A stretch of DNA of 64,000 bases from JAMBLL01 sp964460075 (GCA_964460075.1 CAYWPC010000012.1:1-64000), one strand, 5' to 3'. Shown: positions 8,305 to 17,596, counted from the stretch's first letter. The notes: generated from the letters alone by a model not told the origin. Numbers and translations are program-made.

Positions 8305-9453
8305 CTAATACAGCTCGTATTCGCCGTTGATGAGCCGCTCGGTCACGCCGGCCCAGTCGTCGAAGCACTCCTGTGTAATGTCCTCGACGGAATCTGGGTT
8401 CGGTTCACCTGCGATCTCGATGTGGACAGCCTGGGGTTCGGTGACGGAGTGGCCGATCGACGACAGAAGTCGAATGGTGACTTCCGATGCGGCGGTTTCA
8501 GCGATGAGGCGCTGCGTGATGTCGTAGCCAATGGCGTGGTAGGTCTTCCCAACGTGGGCTGCAGGGTTCTTTCCTGCAGCGGCTTCGAGACTCATCGGTC
8601 GGTACGGCGTGATCAGCCCACCGAAGCGATTGCCCCTTCCAACCTGTCCGTCGTCTCCTGCCTCGGCCGAGGTTCCCGACAGCGTGAGGTAGACAGAATC
8701 CTCCTGATCGGCCTGGTTGACCTGAACACGAACGTCGCGCTCTGCGACCTCGCTTGCGATTCGTGTCGCCTCGGCCTTGAGGCCGTCGATGACAGCGTCG
8801 TACGCTGCCCTGTCTGCAACCTTGGTTGCCAGGATCGGGCATGCAACGGTGACGGTGATGTCCTCGCCTGTTCGGGCGCCCATGACCTTGATGTCGCGGC
8901 CGATCGGAGCCATCGAGCGGTAGTGGTCACCGTTGAGATGGTTCTCCACGGCGTGCACCGTGGACTCAAGGATTGATCGTGGCATCGATACAGCCGCAAA
9001 CGACGTGTCATTCGCGAGAGGCGCGATTGTCTCGGCGTGTACGACGGCCGCGAGATCGACCGATGATCGATTGAGCCAGACTTCGACGTCGAATGCCTCT
9101 GGAGATGCTTCGGGTAGAAGCTCCATGAGGCGGGCGTGGTACTGCACAGCAAGTTCGTCGGTGTCCGGCTGCCAATCGAACCCGAAGGTCGCCTTGCCGA
9201 CGAGCACAAGTTTGGAGGCTTTAGTGTGGGTTCCTCCACCGAAGTCGATGTCCACTGATCCTGCAGCGAGGATGGCCTTGTCGACGTTGAAGTGACGAAC
9301 CGCACCGGTGTGTTTCTCGTAGTCGCGTGCGAGTTGGCGTGCAAGCTCTTCGGCGAGGCGATCACATATCGTGTCCGGATGTCCGAGGCCCTTACGCTCG
9401 ACAAACTCGATGGGCGGATCGTATGGGGCTCGCTTTGTAACCGTGAGATTCAT
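8305..9453 (-). CDS. S-adenosylmethionine synthetase, archaeal type
   Basis: 382 residues matching the archaeal AdoMet synthetase family (PF01941 type), which is only distantly related to the bacterial MetK. Recognisable parts are VERKGLGHPDTICDRLAEEL at the N-terminus, HFNVDKAILAAGS, IDFGGGTHTKASKLVLVG, the central GRDIKVMGAR, and near the C-terminus GQVGRGNRFGGLITPYRPMS followed by GKNPAAHVGKTYHAIGYDI. It makes SAM from methionine and ATP. The ATG at 9453 has CAGGAA about 7 nt upstream. It leads the kynU transcript and is divergent from a Cys/Met-metabolism PLP enzyme. The usual bacterial metK is not in the window. Confidence 0.92.
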   Translation of the reverse strand: MNLTVTKRAPYDPPIEFVERKGLGHPDTICDRLAEELARQLARDYEKHTGAVRHFNVDKAILAAGSVDIDFGGGTHTKASKLVLVGKATFGFDWQPDTDELAVQYHARLMELLPEASPEAFDVEVWLNRSSVDLAAVVHAETIAPLANDTSFAAVSMPRSILESTVHAVENHLNGDHYRSMAPIGRDIKVMGARTGEDITVTVACPILATKVADRAAYDAVIDGLKAEATRIASEVAERDVRVQVNQADQEDSVYLTLSGTSAEAGDDGQVGRGNRFGGLITPYRPMSLEAAAGKNPAAHVGKTYHAIGYDITQRLIAETAASEVTIRLLSSIGHSVTEPQAVHIEIAGEPNPDSVEDITQECFDDWAGVTERLINGEYELY

Positions 9454-9544
9454 GGTGTTCCTGTGATTCGTCGTTTGGCAGCACATGGTACCCAACATAG
9501 GTCGAACACGTGCCGCCGCCTCGGGATCAGGAGTCTCCAGTCTG

Positions 9545-9557
9545 TACAATGCCCGCA
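9545..9557 (+). promoter_or_regulatory. Probable leaderless -10 element of the trans-sulfuration enzyme gene
   Basis: TACAAT at 9545-9550 is one mismatch from the -10 consensus and sits 7 nt before the ATG at 9558. It overlaps the alternative ATG at 9549, which therefore cannot be the start of a transcript from this promoter. No convincing -35 is visible. Confidence 0.4.
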
Positions 9558-10610
9558 ATGGAAGGCTTTGCGACCAGGGCACTGCATGCCGATGGGCAGA
9601 TCGACGACGGACCTGACGTCGCCGCTCCGATTCGGGTCTCGACGACCTATGAGGAGGGCACCGGTCGGCGGTATAGACGGACGAGTCACTCAACAACGGA
9701 GCGCCTAGAGGCTGTTCTTGGATCTCTCGACGGTGGAGAAGCTGTGTGCTACGCATCGGGCATGGCAGCAGTCGCTGCGGTACTCGACGTGGTCCGTCCT
9801 CGCAGGCTGTCTCTCCCGCACGACGTGTATCACGGTGTGCGGATGCTGGTAGCAAAGCGATCCGCAGCACGAGACGTGGTCGTGAGCGTTCCAGAAGAAT
9901 TGGGGCAGGGTGATGTTTGGTGGATCGAATCGCCCTCGAACCCGAAATGTCTGATCGCCGATCTCCCTGATCTCGCCAGCCAGGCAAATGCACGGGGAAT
10001 CCTCACCGTATGTGATGCCACGTTCGCGACGCCCGCTCTCGTACAACCGCTTGCACACGGCATCGATGTCGTGATGCACTCCACCACGAAGAGCCTCGCT
10101 GGGCACTCAGATGCTCTTGGCGGGGTATTAGTTGCACGTTCGGGGGCCCTTGCAGATGATCTGAGGGCGATGCGCAACGTGACAGGGGCGGTGCCGGGTT
10201 CTCTGGACGTGTGGCTCACCCTGCGAGGCGTTCGCACACTTCAGCTTCGGATACAACACGCATCTGCATCCGCTATGACGATTGCTCGATGGTTCTCAGA
10301 CAACGGCTTTGCGACATGGTATCCGGGCCTGCCAGGCCATCCTGGCCACGAAACTGCTGTGGACCAGATGACAGCCTTCGGTTCGATGCTCTCGGTCGAT
10401 CTTGGTGATGCGCAGGCGGCGAGCCGATTCGTCTCTGATCTTGGGGTGTTCACCAACGCCACATCGCTCGGCGGTGTCGAGTCGCTTGCCGAACACCGAC
10501 TGTTGAGTGATCCGACGATCGATCCCGGCCTCGTTCGGCTATCGATCGGAATCGAGGATGTGACCGATCTGATCAAAGACCTCGAACTGGCGCTTCATCG
10601 GTCCCAGTGA
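9558..10610 (+). CDS. Cys/Met-metabolism PLP enzyme (cystathionine gamma-synthase/lyase family)
   Basis: 350 residues of the trans-sulfuration family. Seen are FATRALHADGQ at the start, VSTTYEEG, EAVCYASGMAAVAAVLDVV, IESPSNPKCLIADLP, DATFATPALVQPLAHG, the Schiff-base lysine in MHSTTKSLAGHSDALGG, and LGGVESLAEHRLLS. The usual Y-S-R-x-x-N-P-T motif is altered to YRRTSHSTTERLE, so the substrate is uncertain: cystathionine synthase, cystathionine lyase and methionine gamma-lyase are all possible. The start at 9558 is chosen because the TACAAT element suggests a leaderless message; 9549 is the alternative. The 3' end overlaps the convergent nitroreductase by 16 nt. Confidence 0.82.
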   Translation: MEGFATRALHADGQIDDGPDVAAPIRVSTTYEEGTGRRYRRTSHSTTERLEAVLGSLDGGEAVCYASGMAAVAAVLDVVRPRRLSLPHDVYHGVRMLVAKRSAARDVVVSVPEELGQGDVWWIESPSNPKCLIADLPDLASQANARGILTVCDATFATPALVQPLAHGIDVVMHSTTKSLAGHSDALGGVLVARSGALADDLRAMRNVTGAVPGSLDVWLTLRGVRTLQLRIQHASASAMTIARWFSDNGFATWYPGLPGHPGHETAVDQMTAFGSMLSVDLGDAQAASRFVSDLGVFTNATSLGGVESLAEHRLLSDPTIDPGLVRLSIGIEDVTDLIKDLELALHRSQ

Positions 10611-11200
10611 TCCCAGAACACGACGGACTCCCTGTCTCGCCATCCTCGTGCAAGGCTTCCAGATCGTCGATCCGGCGCGCCATGGCCGATCGTCACGACG
10701 CCGACAATGAGGATGTCGCGAGGGATGTTGAGCGACCGGTGAAGATCGTCGAGCGCATGTGCGCCAAGAAACCCTGCCGCTAAACCCTCATCGACGGCCG
10801 CCATCAGGATCGCCATCAACGACGCACCAGCGTCGACCCACCAGTATGGGACATGCCAGCCATTTTCGGTCGACTGACCGGCGCTTGACCAGGCCTTGTC
10901 ATCCTCGCCGTAGCGGTCGAGGTACGCTGAAGGGTCCGTGCAGACCACGATGTGGGCTGGTGCCCGCGAGATCCATGGGTCGAAGCCCTCGGCAACATAC
11001 TGCTCTTCGCCCGCGGATGCTGCAATGGCGAGACGCTGCGAGAGACTTGTCGCTACCACGAAGCGTTGGCCCTGGGAGAAACCGGCAGACGGCGCATGCA
11101 CGCCAGCGTTGACGATGCGTTCCAGTGCCTCGGATGTGACCGATTCGTCTGTGTAGTTGCGGACCATCCGCCGTTTCGCGAGGATCTCGCGAAAGTCCAT
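10595..11200 (-). CDS. Nitroreductase-family protein
   Basis: 201 residues of the FMN-dependent nitroreductase fold. The N-terminal FREILAKRRMVRNYTDESV with the paired arginines that hold the FMN phosphate, NAGVHAPSAGFSQGQRFVV and the C-terminal VVTIGH followed by an arginine-rich tail are typical. Such enzymes reduce nitro compounds, quinones or flavins with NAD(P)H. It begins 1 nt after the pntB stop, so it is the last gene of the transhydrogenase operon, which suggests a use for the NADPH made by that complex. Confidence 0.85.
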   Translation of the reverse strand: MDFREILAKRRMVRNYTDESVTSEALERIVNAGVHAPSAGFSQGQRFVVATSLSQRLAIAASAGEEQYVAEGFDPWISRAPAHIVVCTDPSAYLDRYGEDDKAWSSAGQSTENGWHVPYWWVDAGASLMAILMAAVDEGLAAGFLGAHALDDLHRSLNIPRDILIVGVVTIGHGAPDRRSGSLARGWRDRESVVFWDHWDR

Positions 11201-11201
11201 G

Positions 11202-12608
11202 TCAGACGTTACTCAGGGCAGAGAGCGTGTCTTCGAGTGCGGCCTTCGCATCGGAGAAGAACATCATCGTTCCGTCTTCGTAGAAGAGGGGGTTGTCGAT
11301 TCCTGCAAAGCCGGGAGAGAGGCTCCGCTTGACGACGATGACGGTCCTTGCCTCATCGACGTTGAGGATCGGCATCCCATATATGGGGCTGTTCGGATCA
11401 TTCCTCGCAGACGGGTTGACAACGTCGTTGGCGCCAAGGACGAGAACGACGTCGGTCTGTGCGAAGCGTGGGTTCGACTGATCGAGGTCAAGAAGCAGGT
11501 CGTAGGAGATGTCGGCCTCGGCGAGGAGCACGTTCATGTGGCCTGGCATCCGACCAGCGACCGGGTGGATCGCGTAATGTACCTGGACGCCACGTTCTCC
11601 GAGCGCAGCAGCCAGATCTTTGACCGCGTGCTGAGCTTGAGCTACCGCAAGGCCGTAGCCTGGAACGACTATCACTTTCTCCGCGTAGGCGAGCGCAATG
11701 GCCGCATCGTCCGCTGTTGCCCTCTTGACTGGCTTTGTACCGATCTCCTCGGCACCAGCAACTGTGCCACCGAATCCTGAGAACAAGATGTTGGGTATCG
11801 AGCGGTTCATGGCGACTGACATGTCGAGGGTCAGGATGAGGCCGGCCGCGCCAACGAGGGCGCCACCAACGATGAGTGCCTGGTTCCCGATCGTGAATCC
11901 GGCCATCGATGCCGCGAGACCTGAGAAAGAGTTGAGGAGCGAGATCACGACCGGCATGTCTGCTCCGCCGATGGGGAGCACAGCTGTGACGCCGAGCACC
12001 AACGCTAGAGCGGTCGCCGCCCAGTAACCGGCTACGTTGCCGGATACAATTGAAAAGACGCTCACAGCAAGGGACGCGATGGCGATGAGCGCATTCGTTG
12101 TCGGTCCGCCAGGAATAGCGATCGGCTTGCCGCCGATCAGGCCCTGGAGCTTGGCATAAGCGATGAACGAACCCGTCAGAGTGATCGCTCCGATGATGAG
12201 AGACAGCGCAGTGGTGACCCCGATCTCGACTGACAGCGAGCTGGTGGTTGAGACGATCACCTCTGCTGCCACGAGTGCCGAGGCGCCGCCACCGAAGCCG
12301 TTGAACGCGGCGACGAGTTGTGGCATCTCCGTCATCTGAACACGCAGGGCGAGGAACGCGCCGATTGCCCCACCGACGACCATGCCTGCTGCCACGATCG
12401 CCCACGCGGTACCGGAGCTGATCTTGTCGGCATCGACCAAGTCGAAGATGACGACAACGATCGCGACCAGCATCCCAATGGCTGCGATGCGGTTACCTCG
12501 TCGAGCGGTCCTGGGAGACGTGAGGCCCTTCAGTCCGATGATGAAAAGGACACCGGCAGCGAGATATGAGAGAGCGATAGCGACTTCGGTGAAGGAGAGT
12601 TCGGTCAT
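11202..12608 (-). CDS. pntB: NAD(P) transhydrogenase, beta subunit
   Basis: 468 residues: nine or so membrane helices over the first 270 residues, then a soluble NADP(H)-binding domain III. Seen in that domain are VVPGYGLAVAQAQHAVKDLA, HYAIHPVAGRMPGHMNVLLA, and LVLGANDVVNPSAR. Together with the two alpha polypeptides it couples hydride transfer from NADH to NADP+ to proton entry across the cytoplasmic membrane. The ATG overlaps the upstream stop by 4 nt. Confidence 0.96.
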   Translation of the reverse strand: MTELSFTEVAIALSYLAAGVLFIIGLKGLTSPRTARRGNRIAAIGMLVAIVVVIFDLVDADKISSGTAWAIVAAGMVVGGAIGAFLALRVQMTEMPQLVAAFNGFGGGASALVAAEVIVSTTSSLSVEIGVTTALSLIIGAITLTGSFIAYAKLQGLIGGKPIAIPGGPTTNALIAIASLAVSVFSIVSGNVAGYWAATALALVLGVTAVLPIGGADMPVVISLLNSFSGLAASMAGFTIGNQALIVGGALVGAAGLILTLDMSVAMNRSIPNILFSGFGGTVAGAEEIGTKPVKRATADDAAIALAYAEKVIVVPGYGLAVAQAQHAVKDLAAALGERGVQVHYAIHPVAGRMPGHMNVLLAEADISYDLLLDLDQSNPRFAQTDVVLVLGANDVVNPSARNDPNSPIYGMPILNVDEARTVIVVKRSLSPGFAGIDNPLFYEDGTMMFFSDAKAALEDTLSALSNV

Positions 12609-12901
12609 CGGCTCTTACCTGGGACTTTCTTGAACATCTCAAGCATGCGGTCGGTGACGAGGAAGCCGCCTGCCACGTTGATCATGGCGAACACGACTGC
12701 GAGGAAGCCAAGGGTGGCCGCCACCGCGCCGGATCCGGTTGCGGCAGCGATGATGGCACCAACGATCGTTATACCTGAAATGGCGTTGGCGCCCGACATC
12801 AGCGGTGTGTGAAGTGTCGGAGGGACTCGCCTGATGACCTCGAACCCTACGAAGGATGCGAGGACGAAGACGACAATTCCCTGGATGAACTCTGTGCTCA
12901 T
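12605..12901 (-). CDS. pntAB: NAD(P) transhydrogenase, alpha subunit part 2 (membrane)
   Basis: 98 residues with about three membrane helices (GIVVFVLASFVGFEVIRRV, ISGITIVGAIIAAATGSG, LGFLAVVFAMINVAGGFLV) that form part of the proton channel. In E. coli this is the C-terminal part of PntA; the separate polypeptide is the Rhodospirillum-type arrangement also found in many actinomycetes. It overlaps both neighbours by 4 nt, so translation of the three subunits is coupled. Confidence 0.94.
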   Translation of the reverse strand: MSTEFIQGIVVFVLASFVGFEVIRRVPPTLHTPLMSGANAISGITIVGAIIAAATGSGAVAATLGFLAVVFAMINVAGGFLVTDRMLEMFKKVPGKSR

Positions 12902-14004
12902 TCGTCGGTTCCTCCAGAATCGGGTCGTGCTGCTATGGCCGGACCCACGACGGGATCCTCTGGATCTACTCTGAGTGCGCCATCGAGGACCATGCGCTTT
13001 GCCATCTCCAGGAGATTTCTGGCGTACATCCGACTGGCGTCCGCAGCGACGCTCGCCGCGAGATCGCTCGGGCCGTATATTCGTACACCCGATATCACGA
13101 CTTCTCCGTCTGGTTCTGATCCCTCGACATTGCCACCAGAAGACGCTGCCATGTCGATTACGACAGAACCGGCCTTCATACCTTCGATCATGGCCCGGTC
13201 GATCAGGCGGGGCGCCTGCCTGCCTGGTACCTGTGCGGTTGTGATGATGAGGTCGCTCTCCGCAACAGCCGAGCTGAGGACCTCACGTTGCGCTGCAGCG
13301 GTTGCCTCGTCGACCTCCGTCGCGTAGCCACCTTCGTCCATCTTTTGGGTCGGCGCCTCCACGAATCTTGCCCCGAGGCTTTCGACCTGTTCTCTCGTCT
13401 CGGGCCGAATATCGTATGCGCTGACGATTCCACCAAGTCTGCGGGCGGTAGCAATCGCCTGGAGGCCTGCAACGCCGACGCCCAAGATGAGGATGCGGGC
13501 GGGTGGAACGGTGCCAGCGGCTGTGACCAGCATCGGAAGGAATTTCGGAAGCTTGGTCGCACCGAGCAGCACAGCTGCGTATCCAGCAGCTGTCGCCTGC
13601 GACGACAGGGCGTCCATGCTTTGTGCGAGTGTCGACCGGGGCACGAGCTCCATTGCAATACTTGTGACACCTTGCTCGGCAATGTCTTGTAGTGCTTGCG
13701 CGTTGGCGGTCGGGTCGAGCAGTCCGAGGACGACACCATGGTCCGCAAGGACATCGAGCGCGGTGGCGTCGATGGGGCCGACCGTGAACAGGAGGTCGAG
13801 GGGAGCCGCGTCAGCGAAGGACGTGACAATCTGTGCTCCGGCCTCTTGGAACTGTTCGTCGGTGATTGCGGATCGGTCTCCTGCGCCCGAGACAACGGCG
13901 ATATCGAAGCCGAGCTCTATGAGTGACACCACGGACGCCGGTGTCGCTGCTACCCGTGCTTCGGAAATGGCAGGTTCTCGTCTAATCCCTAGTTGCATAG
14001 TCAA
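12898..14004 (-). CDS. pntA: NAD(P) transhydrogenase, alpha subunit part 1 (NAD-binding)
   Basis: 368 residues of domain I, related to alanine dehydrogenase. RREPAISEARVAATPASVV starts the fold, ILGVGVAGLQAIATARRLG is the dinucleotide-binding loop followed by SAYDIRPE, and TAQVPGRQAPRLI is the mobile-loop region. It binds NAD(H) on the cytoplasmic face. The ATG at 14004 is taken, with the in-frame ATG at 13998 just as likely. A 169-nt gap upstream separates it from the aldolase gene and should carry its promoter. Confidence 0.95.
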   Translation of the reverse strand: MTMQLGIRREPAISEARVAATPASVVSLIELGFDIAVVSGAGDRSAITDEQFQEAGAQIVTSFADAAPLDLLFTVGPIDATALDVLADHGVVLGLLDPTANAQALQDIAEQGVTSIAMELVPRSTLAQSMDALSSQATAAGYAAVLLGATKLPKFLPMLVTAAGTVPPARILILGVGVAGLQAIATARRLGGIVSAYDIRPETREQVESLGARFVEAPTQKMDEGGYATEVDEATAAAQREVLSSAVAESDLIITTAQVPGRQAPRLIDRAMIEGMKAGSVVIDMAASSGGNVEGSEPDGEVVISGVRIYGPSDLAASVAADASRMYARNLLEMAKRMVLDGALRVDPEDPVVGPAIAARPDSGGTDE

Positions 14005-14173
14005 AGAAGGTAGAACATCGCGCGACTCAATTGGCTTTCAGACGAGTATTGGTATACGGCACGCCTTCCTGGCGGCAGAGAGCACATCAGCGCTGTGCGG
14101 GCGCCCTGAACCTTGGCACGGCGTCATTGATGTGTTTTCTGTCTCACCACTATTCGTCGACGCACGGACCAGG

Positions 14174-15034
14174 TCAGATGTCAGCATTCAAATGCTCGAG
14201 CGCGCTCACGATCGCTTGTTGTACGTCTGCGTCGAGTCGAGGGAGAGGTCTGCGACCGTTGCCAGGATGCATGCCTGCGAGTGAGGCGGCGAATTTCGTG
14301 CCGGACACGCCGTACTCCTCCACTACAGAGATCACAGCAGCGAGCCGTTGCTGTGCCGAGGCGTCGCCGGAGCAGGCCTCCGCAACCGTCGTGAAGGCAT
14401 AATTCGCACTTGCGGTGATCGCACCGTATGCGCCTCGCTTTGCACTCTCGGCGAGTACCCGAGAGCTCCCTGCGTACACGATGAATAGTTCGCTGAGGAT
14501 GCCTTCGACGTCGGTGAGTCGTTCGACATCTCCTCCACTGTCCTTCATGCCGATGATGTTCCGATGGTGGGCCAGTTCGACGACGGATGCACATGGGAGC
14601 TCGTATCCCGTGACACGTGGCACGCTGTACAGGATCACCGGGAGGGGGGACTGATCCGCCACCCACTCGTAGTAGTCGACGATCGTTGATCTTCGGCCTC
14701 GAACCAGCGTTGTTGGTGTCACGACGAGAACGGCGTCTGCACCCCCATCGGCAGCCTCCCGGATCTGAGCAGCGGCCTGGCGTCCCGATTCTGCGAACAC
14801 GCCACAAAGGATGGTCAAACTGTGGGATGTCCTGCGGGCGGAATCGACCAGAGCGCTACGCTCTCCCGGCTCGAGATAGGGGCCTTCACCTGTGGAACCT
14901 GCGATGAGGATGCCTTGGGTGCCCGAAGCAACAGCGGTAGCGACATTGTGTCCATGTGCGACGAGATCGACCTCGCCGCTGCTATCGAAAGCCGTGACGA
15001 GGGCAGGCATCGCGCGTGGCCAGTTTGTCGTCAT
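14174..15034 (-). CDS. DHDPS-family aldolase, HOGA1-like
   Basis: 286 residues, a TIM-barrel class I aldolase. The phosphate/carboxylate loop is GSTGEGPYLEPGER, the catalytic tyrosine lies in YSVPRVTGYELP, and the Schiff-base lysine in IIGMKDSGGDVERL. That lysine context reads like 4-hydroxy-2-oxoglutarate aldolase (HOGA1) and not like bacterial DapA, which usually has GIKEATG. I therefore favour a pyruvate-releasing aldolase over lysine synthesis, without certainty. The ATG at 15034 overlaps the gnd stop as ATGA, so the two are coupled. Confidence 0.78.
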   Translation of the reverse strand: MTTNWPRAMPALVTAFDSSGEVDLVAHGHNVATAVASGTQGILIAGSTGEGPYLEPGERSALVDSARRTSHSLTILCGVFAESGRQAAAQIREAADGGADAVLVVTPTTLVRGRRSTIVDYYEWVADQSPLPVILYSVPRVTGYELPCASVVELAHHRNIIGMKDSGGDVERLTDVEGILSELFIVYAGSSRVLAESAKRGAYGAITASANYAFTTVAEACSGDASAQQRLAAVISVVEEYGVSGTKFAASLAGMHPGNGRRPLPRLDADVQQAIVSALEHLNADI

Positions 15035-16494
15035 GCCTGATACGTCCCTGACGTCACGTCGCCGCCGTGTCCGGTCCAGTCGGTGTGAAACCATTCGTTG
15101 CGAGCCATATCGACCCGTTCATATGTGTGCGCTCCGAAGTAGTCGCGCTGCGCCTGGATGAGGTTTGCGGGCAAGCGCTCCGATCGGTATGCATCGTAGA
15201 ACGACAACGCCGACGCATACGCCGGTACGGGTATGCCCGCAGCGATAGCTCTCCCAACGGTTCGCCGCCAGCCAGCGAGCGCTTCGGTGATCTCACCAGC
15301 GAAGTAGTCGTCGAGGAGCAGATTGGTGAGATTCGGGGATGATCTGTACGCGGCCATGATGTCGTTGAGGAACCGGGAGCGGATGATGCATCCAGCCCTC
15401 CACAGCCCAGCGATGGTCGCTTGGTCCAAATCCCACGCGTACGTCTTGCTCGCAGCATCGATGAGCATGAATCCCTGAGCATACGAGACGATTTTGGAGG
15501 CGTAGAGTGCATCGTGGAGATCCGATATGACATGGTCGCCCGTGAAGTGGCCACGGTCGATCGGTTCGTCGAAGCGCTTCGAGGCGACTACACGTTCTTC
15601 GACGAGTGCTGACACCATCCTTGCATAGACCGACTCGCCCACAAGCGTTACCGGCATGCCTTCCTCCATCGAGGAGATGACCGTCCACTTGCCCGTCCCC
15701 TTCTGACCAGCGGCGTCGAGGATTGTGTCGATCGTTGGTTGGTCGTCGCTTCCGGTGTGGGCGAGAATCTTGCTCGTGATCTCGATGAGATACGAATCGA
15801 GCTTGCCTTGGCTCCACGAGGAGAAGTGCTGGTGCATCTCGCTCGGAGACAGCCCGGCACCTCGTCGCATGATGTCGTACGCCTCAGCGATCACCTGCAT
15901 ATCACCGTATTCGATGCCGTTGTGGACCATCTTGACGAAGTGACCTGCACCTCCAGGGCCGATCCAAGCTGCCATCGGCTCGTCACCTACCTTCGCGGCA
16001 ATGGCTGTGATTGCAGGTTTGATGATCGGCCACGCGTCGGGATCTCCGCCAGGCATGATCGATGGCCCATATCTGGCTCCTTCCTCCCCGCCCGATATTC
16101 CCGCTCCCACGAATGAGATTCCCCTGGCGGTGAGTTCGGCGTATCTGCGCTCGGTATCTGTGAACAGCGAGTTGCCGCCGTCGACGATGACGTCACCACG
16201 TTCGAGCAGAGGGCCGAGCGCTGCGATCTGGTCATCTACCGGTGAGCCTGCCTTGATCATGAGAAGCACGATTCTCGGTCGTTCGATCGACGCAACGAAG
16301 GTGGCGAGGTCGTAGGAGGCGATCGCACCCGCTGCGGCGCCTTCACCGTCCATGAACGTCCGAGTCCGCTCCGGCGTCCGGTTGAATACGGCGACGTGTT
16401 GTCCATGATCTGCAAGGTTCAAGACCAGATTCTGGCCCATGACTGCCAGTCCGATCACGCCGACGTCGGCTCGATGTTCGATCAGGTCCTCCAA
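15031..16494 (-). CDS. gnd: 6-phosphogluconate dehydrogenase, decarboxylating
   Basis: 487 residues, the long dimeric form. GVIGLAVMGQNLVLNLADHG binds the dinucleotide, VDGGNSLFTDTERR and GISGGEEGARYGPSIMPGG line the substrate site, GHFVKMVHNGIEYGDMQVIA holds the catalytic lysine and DAAGQKGTGKWT follows. It oxidises 6-phosphogluconate to ribulose 5-phosphate and makes NADPH in the pentose phosphate pathway. The start is a TTG at 16494, the only initiator that leaves room for the first strand of the Rossmann fold. It follows leuB by 36 nt. Confidence 0.95.
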   Translation of the reverse strand: MEDLIEHRADVGVIGLAVMGQNLVLNLADHGQHVAVFNRTPERTRTFMDGEGAAAGAIASYDLATFVASIERPRIVLLMIKAGSPVDDQIAALGPLLERGDVIVDGGNSLFTDTERRYAELTARGISFVGAGISGGEEGARYGPSIMPGGDPDAWPIIKPAITAIAAKVGDEPMAAWIGPGGAGHFVKMVHNGIEYGDMQVIAEAYDIMRRGAGLSPSEMHQHFSSWSQGKLDSYLIEITSKILAHTGSDDQPTIDTILDAAGQKGTGKWTVISSMEEGMPVTLVGESVYARMVSALVEERVVASKRFDEPIDRGHFTGDHVISDLHDALYASKIVSYAQGFMLIDAASKTYAWDLDQATIAGLWRAGCIIRSRFLNDIMAAYRSSPNLTNLLLDDYFAGEITEALAGWRRTVGRAIAAGIPVPAYASALSFYDAYRSERLPANLIQAQRDYFGAHTYERVDMARNEWFHTDWTGHGGDVTSGTYQA

Positions 16495-16530
16495 TGTTTC
16501 GCCGAGGCGTTCAGCGTACCGAGCTGCCTC

Positions 16531-17592
16531 CTACAGCGCCTCCACGACGGCTGAGCCCATCTCGGTCGTCGTCACTGATCGACCCCCAGCGGCAATATCG
16601 GGGGTTCGCATGCCCTGGTCCAGAACTGTGTCGACGGCTGACTCGATTGCGGCAGCCTCTGTCGTCAGATCGAGTGAGTATCGCAGAGCCATCGCTGCAG
16701 CAAGGATCGCCGCGAGAGGGTTTGCCGATCCGGTTCCCGCGATGTCGGGTGCGGATCCATGGATCGGCTCGTATACGCCAGGTGACGTTTCACCGAGCGA
16801 AGCAGAGGGCAGCAGACCGAGGGAACCAGGAAGCATCGACGCCTCATCGGTGAGAATGTCACCGAAGAGGTTGCCGGTCACAATCACGTCGAAGTCTCTT
16901 GGGCGTGCAAGCAGGTGCATCGCCATCGCGTCGACGAGAACGGTCTCGTAGTCGATGTCTGGAAACTCGCTCGACATGACGCGGTCTGTCGTGGATCGCC
17001 ATAGCCGGGAAACCGAAAGAACGTTTGCTTTGTCCACTGAAGTCAGCTTCCCAGATCGCCTGCGAGCCGCATGGGCGGCAAGACGTACGATTCGCTCGAT
17101 CTCAGTCACCGAGTAGCGCATGTGGTTAGCAACGGTGCTGCCGTCTTCAGAGGTGGTGGATCCGCCGAAATAGATACCGCCGGTGAGTTCCCTGAAGAAC
17201 AAGATGTCGACGCCGTCGATGATCTCGCGCTTGAGAGGCGACGCGTCGGCGAGCTGAGGACGGGTGCGTACCGGCCGAAGGTTTGCAAAGAGGCCTAGTT
17301 CCTCCCTCAATGCCAGCAGGCCGTCCTCGGGCCGTACGGTTGCGAGTGGATCGCTCCACCGAGGTCCTCCCACTGCACCGAGCAGGACCGCGTCGGAGGC
17401 CTTGGCAGCTCGCAATGTTCCTTCGGGTAGCGGTGTCCCTGTGTCGTCGATGGCGCATCCGCCGATGATGTGCTCGGTGAACACAAAGTCGTGGTGGTAG
17501 GTGTTGCCGATTGTATGAAGTGCCCGTCTGGCCTGTTGGATGACCTCGGGGCCAATACCGTCCCCAGGCAAGAGAGCGAAGGTAGCGCGCAT
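16531..17592 (-). CDS. leuB: 3-isopropylmalate dehydrogenase
   Basis: 353 residues. LLPGDGIGPEVIQQARRAL starts the protein, LLGAVGGPRW and LLALREELGLFANLRPVR bind the substrate, NLFGDILTDEASMLPGSLG carries metal-binding aspartates, and YEPIHGSAPDIAGTGSANP is the NAD-binding signature. It oxidatively decarboxylates 3-isopropylmalate to 2-oxoisocaproate for leucine. It lies 4 nt after leuA in the ilv-leu transcript. leuC and leuD are not in the window. Confidence 0.95.
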   Translation of the reverse strand: MRATFALLPGDGIGPEVIQQARRALHTIGNTYHHDFVFTEHIIGGCAIDDTGTPLPEGTLRAAKASDAVLLGAVGGPRWSDPLATVRPEDGLLALREELGLFANLRPVRTRPQLADASPLKREIIDGVDILFFRELTGGIYFGGSTTSEDGSTVANHMRYSVTEIERIVRLAAHAARRRSGKLTSVDKANVLSVSRLWRSTTDRVMSSEFPDIDYETVLVDAMAMHLLARPRDFDVIVTGNLFGDILTDEASMLPGSLGLLPSASLGETSPGVYEPIHGSAPDIAGTGSANPLAAILAAAMALRYSLDLTTEAAAIESAVDTVLDQGMRTPDIAAGGRSVTTTEMGSAVVEAL

Positions 17593-17596
17593 GCGT

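Noticed and set aside
9454..9544. SAM riboswitch upstream of the SAM synthetase
   Set aside because: The spacer to the divergent gene is under 105 nt and shows no stem arrangement of any SAM riboswitch I know.
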